Made by a program: the position numbers and the translations under genes. Below are positions 48,201 through 60,200 of a DNA stretch of 64,000 nucleotides, one piece after another; the stretch's first letter is position 1, and each line of letters starts with the position of its first letter. The notes beneath the pieces were generated by a model, which had not been told where the DNA came from, did no database searches, and worked only from the letters and a program-made list of their open reading frames with translations. This DNA is from Symsagittifera roscoffensis. Lineage: Eukaryota; Xenacoelomorpha; Acoela; Convolutidae. The DNA lies in the NCBI RefSeq assembly GCF_963678635.1, contig NC_087062.1, positions 83,662,012-83,726,011 of the forward strand. Reading direction: 5' to 3'.

Positions 48201-51200
48201 CAATTCACTAATTGACGAATCAAAATGCAATTGGCCTATTGAACCCATACAAGTTATCTTAACAAAGATAACTGGTAAATATTTCACAACCGCAGATATG
48301 AAAAGTGCTTAAAATCAAATGCCACTAGATGAACAATCACGACGTTTAACACAATTTGTTATTGGAAATCAACAATATGAATTCAATCGCTTATTCTATG
48401 GAATATCCATAGGACCAGCAGCTTTTTCAGCTTTTATGAGTAAAATTTTTAGACCACTAATACTCAAGAAAAATGCAATCACATACTTAGATGATGTTTT
48501 TATGCAATCACAAACTAAAGAAGAAGTATTTACAGTTTTAGAACAGTATCATAAAATACTTCAGAACGAAAACCTGAAGGCAGCTCCCGATAAATCACAC
48601 TTCTTTCTAACACGCGTTAAATTTTTAGGACATAATATAGAACGAGAAACTATCACTCCATTAAAATCAAGCATTGACGCTATTCAAAAACTTCAGCCAC
48701 CAAAAAACAAAAAGAAAATCCAAGAATTCCTTGGAATGTTAAATTTCTTAAGTAAATATGTTTATAAAATGCAATTATACTTAAGACCTTTCTATAATAA
48801 CCTCAGACAACAAAATAATTTTGAATGGACCACTGAACATCAAACACGATTTGAAGAAATTAAAAAATTTTTAACTGAGCAAATTTCCAATACAATTTCA
48901 GATTCAAATCAACCATTTTATGCAATGTGCGATGCTTCAAATTTTGGCATCGGCGCAGCATTGCTACAATCACATAGTGCAACAAATAAAATGAATCTTA
49001 TATCAGCAAATTCACGATTATTCACTCAAGCAGAGCTACGACTCTCAACTCTAATGAGAGAATGTACAGCTATAATTTATAGACTTACAGAAAATGAATT
49101 TCTGATACTTGGATCAAAACACCCAACAGTTCTATTCACAGATCACAAACCAATTATTTTTCTCTTTACACAAAAGTCAAATCCAAATCATAGAGTTTAT
49201 AGATTTCAACTAATTCTAATGAAATTTCCAAACTTTCATATAGTTTGGACAGCAGGAAAAAACCTTGCGTTACCAGATACATTAAGTCGAAATACGCCAC
49301 CTGAATTACTCACAAGAAAAACTACAGTTGAAATACCAAAAAAAAATTAAATTTTACCTTGCAAAAGGTGAAACATCACCCCGACTAGAATGCAAATATG
49401 CAGTAAAAACTGATATTGATCAATCACAAATAAATAATCTACAACATTTTCCACTCTACTTAGATTGCCAGAATAACCACTACGAAGTTGATTTACTAGG
49501 CACATCAACTTTTAAACCAATTCCATACTCACAATGGATAAAAAATAACACTCAACAAAAAAGAATAAAACAACAATCGCATAAAAAAGACCTTTTTCCA
49601 TTAATCGAGAAAGAAAATTTAACCGATAAAATAAATTTATCAGGACCGCAAGCAAATGATTCAAAATACACTATAAATCAAGTTTTTGACCTCCATGACC
49701 CACTTGACACAATTCCCCTATCAAAACTAGAAATTGACAATATTTTTCTCCCCCGAACAGATAAAATTACACTTGAACTCTTAAAACAATATCAAAATCT
49801 CGACCCAGTAATTAGACAATTAAAATCATGGCACAAATACAAAACTAAGCCCGTAAAAGCAGATACCACAATTTTAGGAAATAAAACACTCCTCCGATAT
49901 TTCCGAAAATTTAATAACACAGCAATTAATGAAAATACAGATCTTTTAGAATATCAATTAAATGATTCTAAAGTTCCCTGTCTTCCTTTAAGTATGATAT
50001 TAATAGCTTTTAGCATCTCACATACACAAAATACTAAAGGACACTCCGGATCAGAGAAAACATACTCAAACTTTACACAAAATTTTTATTTCTCAAATGC
50101 ACCAATTTGGATAAAAGTATTATGCAATGATTGTATAATATGTCAATTAAACAAACCTTATCCAAATCAAAAACAAATAGCAAAAAAACAAGATTTTAAA
50201 GGACAAAGTTTATATTTTAACCATCGCATTTCATTCGATACAAAAGGACCAATTTCACCATCCTCTGAAGGAAACTCTTACATTATGGTCATTGTTGACG
50301 CATTTACACATTATGTAGCACTCAACCCAGTACCACATTGTAATGCTTATTATGCTTACACGACGCTTTATGAATATTGGATAGCTAAATTAGGCTTGCC
50401 CGACATCTTAGTTACAGACAACGGTACAGAGTTCATGAATAATGAAATCATCACATTATGCCACTTATATAACATCAAACATAAACCACGTACATCTCAT
50501 GCACCTTGGACAAACGGTTTAGTCGAAGGCATGAGCCGCTCACTACAAGAATATCTCCGATGTATCATAAATGGAAATGATACAAAATACACAGAATGGT
50601 CAGCAGATATAAAATTATTTCCCTTAGCATAAAATTCACAAATCACGACAACTTTAGGAATGTCACCATACGAAATGGTTTTTAATCAAAAGCCACGTAA
50701 ACCAATTATGTTTACAGCAAATTCCCATAAAAATGCACAAGGTTATTGCCAACCAAATAAAGACTCAATTTGTTATAACCTACCTTTACACACACATGAT
50801 GAAGATCATTTTCATCACCCACAAATTCTTAAATTAGCCTCCGGCACACACACCGAATGGATTTTAAATAGAGATAAAAAACACAATGAAATTTATCAAA
50901 AAGTAACAAAGAAATTGTTACAAAGGCAAAACATTAACGACCAAATTAATTCACGCTTTACACCAGCCACAGATTTACAAATTGGAACATTTGTCTTAAT
51001 ACCTAACTTTAAAACACAAAAAGGAATCTCTAAAAAATTACAATCCCTTCGAAAAGGACCATACCAAGTAATTGCCAAACCCACTGACGTAACGTATAAA
51101 CTCACAGATTTAAATAAAAAGGAAATTGTTCAACATCGTAACAATCTATTGCCCTACTACCCAAAAGAATACGCGCTACGCAAATTAACTCAATTATATT

Positions 51201-54200
51201 CTTTCACAGGTTTAAAAGTTATTCAAAATCATCCACATACAGAAAAAGAAATAGATGAACAAGACAACGTTCATCATGAAGACCAAAATCAAAAACAAAC
51301 CAAAGTTAAAAACAATCAAAAAATATCAGACCCAAAAATACCTCAAAATGAAAGAAAAAACAGGAAAATGATAGAAAAAATTTTACCACAAGAACAAGTA
51401 AGAAAATCAGAACATAGAGAATCATCATGACTTAGAAATCAACCACTTAAAAACTACAAAACATTCATTCCACAATCTAAAATACTAAAGAAAATTGAAT
51501 TTCAAAAACAACTTTGATTTTAAAAAATTAATAATTTTTGCACCTCTGGATCATTTTGAACTTTCATTTTTCAAGATAACATGCTGACAAACACGCAACA
51601 ATTCTAGTTCAGTTTCAGCCAATAGGATTCACTTAAATCCGTCACCTTCTATATCTCTAACACCAACCTATTAAGCCGAAAGATATTAAACTCCAGGCAT
51701 ATCTATAACTATAACTTTACAACCTCCAGGTCAAAAATAAGCAACCCGCTTAAACTTGACAACTAAAATAAATACCAGCATAATATAACAACCCTCCCCT
51801 ATCTAATAACGCAAAGATCAACAATATTTTCCCAACTCAGACCTCAAAAACCCTCCAACCAAAAATGGCAAATTAGCCTAAAGTAAAAAAGAACCATATT
51901 CATTTGGCCTAAAGTACAAATATCTCAAAAATATCCCAGATCACCCGACAAAAAAATAAAGCAAAGAAGACCTCCCGAACACCATAAAATTAGCCCCCAA
52001 CAACTTTTCACAAAACTCAACCCTTTTGTCAAAAAATCAATAAATAACTCGACCACACTTGAATCTCGCCTCAAACAACAAAAAATATTCGACAAAGAAA
52101 TCATTTCTTAAATGCTCTTCTCTCGATCAGTCAATATTTTTAAAAAAACAATTTTAAATCTTTTAATAAATTTTTTCATAATATTCAAACTTTTGTTCAT
52201 ATTTCTATTTGATACCTTTGAAGCTTTTATAATCATTTTAATAATTTTTTGCAACATTTTTTAAACTTTCTACTCCCTATTTGAAATATATCTCCAATTT
52301 TCCCAAATCATTGATCATATTCACAGGTACGACAATCCAAAGTCTATTTAAATGATACGAACAATTTTTAGTAGAACATATATTTTTTTACTATTTGTAA
52401 TTTTCATCATATTTTTATCATCCCTAATATTGACAATGTGCAAATGTGTAGAAAATGCAATAGTCACATTCGTCTTAGCAACAATCCTTTTAATTCTTTT
52501 CATTGAAGAATACTACAATAAACATAAATCTTCCCACTAGAAAAAATCAATCAGAACACTTTCAAAAATTGCTAACCAACAATCACAAAATCAGTCTTCA
52601 CCGATATCATCCTTAGAAAATCCAACAATACCTACAACTACCCAAAACCCCCAAACATCCACACGAATTTCTTTCCAAAATAATCGATACACTTTTGAAG
52701 AAAGACACGCTCGCTTATCCGAACCATTAGAACCAGTTCAGCGACAGGCACCCCTAAGTGAACCATTATATGACTTGTAACCCACATTACCACAAGAATT
52801 AAGTAGAATAAGAAACATTAGTCAAAACAAAAATACAGTCGAAATAAATAGACAAATTACACATGCACGACGAAATAGAAGTTTTCAAACCCCTAGAGTT
52901 CATTTTGATATACCCCAATCACCAACACCAACTACTCCAGAAACTTCAAGTAGTACATTGCCAGAAACTCCCACACTACTTTCACCACAACAGAGCACCT
53001 CAAATATACCCTCAGATTACTTAGGTTCAACACCAACATCTGAACATATACGTGAAAATCCCTTTAACCCCCCCAATCCCACAGCACGACTACCATATTG
53101 GACAACACACTCATATACACAAGGTGAACCAAACTTAGTGAACGATCCAATAGATATTTCTACGGATACAACACTATCATCACTACCAGAAACATTATCA
53201 CTACCGTCAACACCATCATTAAGTCAAATTTCACCGACGCTATTCCCTTTAAATTTCTCAATTAACCTCGACGCTAGATATCGAGAACAATCATCAACAA
53301 ATATCCCTTTACGACTAGACTAGAATACATTCGTAGCACCCCCACCATTATTTGGACAACATCAAGATAGTAACCGACTCCACAGTTGGGCACTCAACAG
53401 ACTACAATATAGACAAGATATCCACGAAGATATTCGTGAACACAATATTCAAATACTTCAACAAAATAGTCTCCAATTGAAATTCGAAATCACGATCAAA
53501 CTCAATAATATTGTTCAACATCCCTAGCCATTAAATCCACCAAATATAACAGCTCAATCGCTACCACCACCATTTATAACAACTGAAGTAATATATAAAT
53601 ACGATAGATATACCAAAAACACAATTGGGTACATCACTTTTTATAACCCATACTCAGGATTATCATACACATGTATATTCTAAAAATATTAACATTTCAA
53701 CACATCTTTTTTCTAATATTTTCCGACCAAAACACAAATCCTTCTCCTCGCACAGGACCCCAGGATTTATTAGTAACACACTACGATTGTGAAGAAAACG
53801 AACAAAAAACACTACACAAATATGCAATAAATCAAGTATCACAATGCGAAACAGAACCAAAAGCTATAGAAACTACAAATGTAATAGCAACATTGTATTC
53901 AAAAGCCCGAGCAACAACAGTCACAGGATATAAATTTACAGCACAATTTTCCGAAAAGAAAGTACACTGTTCACAAGTTTCCAATGGAAATAAGAACCGA
54001 CTTGATCACGAATCATTCTATCAAAGTAATATAGAACGACTTTTACATCTAAATCCCGATGATTGTAAAAACGAACTACTCAAACTAAACATCACAAGAA
54101 ATAGAAACACAGACAGGAAAATAGTAAATTTCCAAGTCTTTGCCGATTCTGTACACCAAGCACAACTTGAAAGATATCAAGGACATATAAAACTAGACAA

Positions 54201-57200
54201 AAAATACCCATAAAACGGCGCACACGGAAGATTAACTTATGACATACACGATAAACACTGGATACCACACATTGGAATAAATGACCCCTCAAACTGCAAA
54301 GCAGACACAAAAAATAAAGGATATCAAGAAATTATATTTTTCGATTGGAAAATACAACTCGAAAAAGTACAACTCACACGAGATTTATCAGATAACACAA
54401 TGATCTATCAAGGAATTAGATTACCTTGCAGAAATGATCAAGGTTATTGTGACCCTACAACACGGACACAAGCAACAATTGTTTGGTTTCCCGAAGATAC
54501 ATGCACAACCTTTCAAGTAGCAAAAATACACGCTCGAATGATAAAATTTCATGAAAAATATTTTATAGAATCAATTCCATACGAACAAGTAAATCCATCC
54601 CGAAAACAAAGTAATGATTTCAGAAATATTCCTGATATAGAAAATAAATTAACACGTTTCCAGATATATCAAGAAACAGAATTTGCATGCAAATACAGAA
54701 ATCCACTTTATAAAACACAATATTCTGAAATACTTAACGAATACGAAAAAGGTTTCGACATGACCACTGGAAAAACAAAAAATTTAACCCTTATGCCACA
54801 AGTCACTCTCTAAATGAAGGAACATCATACATACCAGTTAACTTTCAAAAAAGCACAGGTCAACCTGGCGGAAAACTAAAGCCACGTGACAGTAGAAGCA
54901 CACGTTTACAAGAACTATCACTAATGAATAACACCTATTTCGGTAATATTCATTACGATATTCACTTATATATGAAGTTAGACTACGCAATCAGTCGAAT
55001 TTTTCAAGAAATGTCACTCTCCGAATTAGAAACACTTCACCAATTATGCGAATTGGAAAGGACACAAATCCTACAATCACTCGCACTAGCAGTAGTAAAA
55101 ATACCCTACGCAGAATACTTATTGTCAGGAAATAGATCAAATTTTCTAGACTACGAAGGAAATATTTTATGGTTTTATACTTGTACCAAAAAAGTATCAC
55201 CACTATATGTTTTTGAAGACAAACGTTGTTACAAAAGAATCCCTATATTCTATAAAAATAAATTACATTTTGTCGACACACTTTCAAGACGAACATATTT
55301 TTGGGATACCGCAGTCCCATGTGGATCAGAAAATATTATCTCCTCACACCATACCCTACGTTAATGCAATCACTCAAAAAAATTTCACCCGAAAGCATCA
55401 GAGCTATTGCTCGTAATCCAAATATTGATTTACAATCAATTGGAATATATTCTAAATCAGACATCCAACATCACATTAGAACACAACAATTTCAGGAATT
55501 AATAACACAAATGGACACAATACAAAGACAGTCAATTGACCAGAATTTAAGAAAATTTGCCGAAACCGCAGGATTTGCAGATATTTATACGCAGGATTAT
55601 AGCGGATATTTTAAAGACATTAAAGATTACATATATTTAAACGGTGAAAAATACAGACCACAAGATATTTTCAGTTTTGTCACCCTAAAGAACGAAATTC
55701 TAGCTTTTCTAGGATGGCCCTATTACATCTTAGAAAAATTAACTATTTCATACGCAATGTTTAACTTTATAGGATTTCTTTTCTCACTCTTAAAAGGAAT
55801 CTATAACACATGCGCTATACACACACAAGTAAACAGACAAGCAAGTGTAGCACGCATACTGTTTGCAGGATTTTTTGGAATTTTTTCATCATCAATAAAC
55901 AAAATACTTCTAGATGCACAAATAAAAGAATATAACACAAAAATATCCACAAGACAAAACACTTACGACGAAGAACACAATAATATAGAGATAACACCTA
56001 CCGCACCACAGTTGCCACACCTACCACAAAACCATTCATTATCATTAGTTCCCCGTAATTTCCGAAACCTAGCAATCACAAATAATCCAAATTCTAGACC
56101 AAATATAGCACAAATCCCCATCCAACATATAATAACACATCATTCACAAAATGATAATAAATACGAACAAATTATAGAACAACCCCACACCACCACTTTT
56201 CAGTCTCAAAATAATCATTTTTTTAGCCCACGATGAGCCGACAACTTGGATCCCTCCATCGCTCAAATTCCCACCCAGCCAACCTCCAAACTCAAATCCC
56301 AATAATCCCTTTTTTTGCTTTCCCACCACTCGATTTTCCGATTATTAATATATCATCAAGCACGAATTCCGATACTAACTCAGATATTTCAGTTTTATAC
56401 TCCATCTCACAATTTAATAACCCTAATGTAGAAACCCCTGACGAATTTGCAGACTCCGAACCATCTCCATAAAATTATACTCAGACCAACTCCTCAGTTT
56501 TTTCAAAACCCCTTTTCAACCAATTCCATCAAATCATTCACTCCCATCCGTTTCCACACCTTCTTATGCTTCGCAAGTGACCCCAACCTATTCTCCACTT
56601 CATTCCGACAGATCATATAATAATTCCCCAGATACCCCCCAAATTTCCCAGGAACTTGATAATTTTATTACCCTACAACAACAGTTAATACACCCTAACA
56701 CCCTCACAATACATCAACTATCATCCACAATAGAATCCTCAAACCCACCTACTCCTACACCCTCCTCAGCTTACACTGCATCATTCACACAATCATCCAC
56801 ATCCACCGAAACACCTAGTAGCACTCACCGAGCTTACCGCACTTTCAAACGAAAATTCCCGAATCACCCATTCCCGACCAAACCCGGAACAGCCTGCGAA
56901 TATATTAATCACCCGCAACATACAAACACAAAAAAATTTCTTGCAATCACCTTACCCTCATTTCCACGATATACATTAAACACACCTAACGATACTAATG
57001 ACACACGTAATTTTGTAGATGAACATGTTTTAATGCCAACACTTCATTGGACAGCTTATTATCATTTTACTAACCCTCTTTGCCTACCACTAACTAATAC
57101 TCATGACAGCATAGAAAAGAACGAAGACATGTTATATAGACTCACTACAACACTAACACCTCGACAATTTACTTACGTAGGATATAAAAAATTACTAAAA

Positions 57201-60200
57201 ACATTCACTGCACCCCGAGCTAACGAATTTACAATAGAATATTATGACCTTAATATCATCCCACCTAATCAAGACCAATTTCTAGATGAAGACCGCTTCG
57301 CTAACCCGCAACTAACAGAAAAATTTTTCATCAAAACATCATACGTATTCACACTTAATATTTTTGATAGAAAGTATGATCACATCATTTCAGAAACACT
57401 AGCTCATATTCAAGCATACAAAAGTTTCCATGAAAAATTTCAGTTATTTTCACTAACCTGTCACTTTCTTTCACCACATGAACGCAATTTGCACTGTTCC
57501 CACGATATTATGTTACGCACTAAACAAACCCACACATATACATACTATCGTTTTATACAAAATCATTTTGATTTGCATACCCCATCAAGACAACCTCACC
57601 ATCGTTTTTAGTTTCTCAACTCAAAGTACACGTCACCATTTTTCCTTAATTTTATATATTGCATCAAAGATACTAACCTCCACGGCATCCTCCGCAACTA
57701 TGACCCAGTTACCCAAATGTATATATTCTGTCCCATCACGAAGACCTTCAATGCCGAAGAATCCAGACCCTTCCTGATCCCGCATGAATTTATCCAGCCT
57801 ATTGAAATACCAATATTAGAATTCATTCACAATACTAAATATAATCATAAAATATATAACCTCATTCAAAACACACCTTACGAGTTTGCAGTAGGCACCG
57901 AAGAACTAAATACCATTAAAGCACTTCAATTGCTTTGGCCACTGCTGCAAACTAAAAACATCATACGCATACTAGCCAAATTACTAACAACATCAGATAT
58001 GATACACGACATCTTCCCCACGGCTTTTTCCCAGAAGATTAACAGGTAAGTATAATTTAAAATACTCTTCACTAATAAATTAAAATTAGTACTAACCATT
58101 TTCTATCCATGTTTGATTTATATTTCTAGTCTTCACATCACGATCATCTACAAAACAGTAAAGAAGAATAAAAATACAAACTTGTTAAATTCTCTTAAAA
58201 TTCGTTAATCTCTTGCACTAAATAATGTAATAAAATTCATACCAAATGTAGTAATTTTATCTATAACTTATTTCCACATGAAGCAGTAAACTTAATTACG
58301 AAGAAAATTTATACTTAAATTTCCCCCAAACGCAGTAAAATTCAAATACTATGCAATAAATTAATAAAATGAGAAAGCAGTACTAACTTTTTCAAATATT
58401 TTCATTCACTCGCACATGAATTCTATCCAAACTCGCACAGCTCGCCCACGAAGCATTGTTTAAATAATGATTTTAAGTTTCAAGCTTTCAAACTCAACAA
58501 CTCTAACACACGATAACAAATTTCAAACTTTCCTTTAACCCGGTTGGAAAGGAATTATATACTAAACCAAACTAACCAACGCAGCTTACTAAACACCACA
58601 AATCATAAAGTAACAGCATGACTAAGAAAAGAAAACCGGAATAACCCAGTTTAAAACTGGATAATTTATTCTTTTGAAGACTATTATAAAGTCTAAGAAA
58701 GAAATAATAAAACACAAAAAAGTCGCAAGACAAACCCATACCAAAAACAATTTGAGTTTTGAAAAAAAAACACAACCAAAGTAACATAAGAAAGACCAAC
58801 ATAAACCCAACATAAAACGTTATCACATAACAGGACCTCTCAAAGAAACAGCATGAAATCATACTCTCACTCCTGGCCTAACCCACCAGAGAGGACGTCC
58901 TGAGCATGCTCTATAGCCAGCCTAACCCACCGCGCTACATCCACGCTTTGTAACCACATTTCTATTTTTAATAAGAGGTACTCAAGGGTGAGTATCTCTT
59001 CAAAATAACCAAACTAAAACAAAACGCTTTTGTGAAAACGACTAACTAAAATCATGATTAAAAAATTGAATTAACATAATTTTATAAAATGTAAATCATA
59101 CTTTGCAGTATATAGATCAATACACAACAACAAAGACGAACATCCAAAGACTAGATGATCCCATCACACTCGAACAAAAGAATGGCTAAGCACAACCGAC
59201 ATGCCGTCCACAATCACAACTCAAAGGATTTAGAGTACGACTTGACTTCGCAGAAAAGGACTACATTGAAATAGACCAATGACCACCTCGATGTTCAAGT
59301 ATACGTACAGATCGGAATTACAAGGCATTTCTTCCACACACGATCTTCACGCCATTCCCAGACGAGGTTGCCCACAAAACAAGTTCTCTAAATAATACAG
59401 AAAAACCCGTCATAGCAAACCATTTTGAAATCGGATTGATATCATTGGGGATCAGACGGCGTAACAATTTCATGTCCCTTATTCCAGCGTCCTGGAACGT
59501 TCTTCTCCAAGAGGAACCGGACAAGAAAATGATGTTCGCAAAATACCAACGTTCTTCATCCATCCTTCAAATTGCAGAAAGATAATTCTAAAAAACTCTT
59601 CAAAACCCGGATGGGTGGAACCTGATCTAAACTACATTTTATAATTGGATAAATTGGATATTTTATCACGGTAAAATATTTAATATTAACCAATCATAAT
59701 CCATCTAACTAACAACCCACTTATTTGTAAGTGCTGAAATTACTTGTAATTTCAGCACCAGAGAGATTTGAATTTAACTTAGAAATTAGTTGCCTCTCCA
59801 AGAGAACTTCAGCAGCTGCAATAAGCCAGTATACTCTAGATCTATTGAGCCTAGCAGAGACTAGTTAAACACCCTGAGACTAGTAGATATAAGAGTAAGA
59901 TTAGGATCGGTATTAGACTAAGAAGTTGCACGAATCTATCCGGCCGAAAATAAGATAGCGTGACGAGCAGACGGTGTACCCTATCCGAAATTACTCTATG
60001 AGTTAACCACGTCGGTTCTAACTCACAAACATGATGTTAGCATTGCTAACTTAGCAATGTCCTGGAATTGAGTATCATTTGTTGTAACTGCACGAAGTGA
60101 TTAAGTGTCAATAAACGAAGTTAAGACACTTTTTAGGACGTGTTGTTTTTTCGCGGAAAAATTTCAAATTGTAATACGCTCAAGGTTGATATTTTTTTGT

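Larger units (their letters stand above)
41199..60025 (+). mobile_element. 18.8-kb Ty3/Metaviridae-type LTR element with env-like and extra genes
   Basis: Bounded by LTRs of 401 and 410 bp starting TGGAACC and ending AACTCA, with a 4-bp target duplication CAAA at 41195-41198 and 60026-60029. Gene order PR-RT-RNase H-IN with a gag zinc knuckle upstream is that of Metaviridae (Ty3/gypsy). An env-like gene downstream makes it errantivirus-like, as does the 4-bp duplication. LTRs differ by 4 substitutions and one 9-bp duplication, so insertion is fairly recent, yet all large genes carry stops or frameshifts. Known Ty3/gypsy elements are usually 5-10 kb; the excess here is the long leader, long gag, ORF Y, ORF X and a 1.5-kb 3' region. 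A-rich plus-strand composition (AAT, AAA, CAA, ACA codons) differs sharply from the host genes. Confidence 0.95.

Noticed and set aside
48025-57611. Reassigned stop codons (TAA = Tyr, TAG = Gln) in the retroelement
   Set aside because: Two TAA codons sit at usual Tyr sites, but TGA also interrupts the zinc knuckle, frameshifts are common, and host genes use the standard code with normal TGA stops. Ordinary decay explains it.
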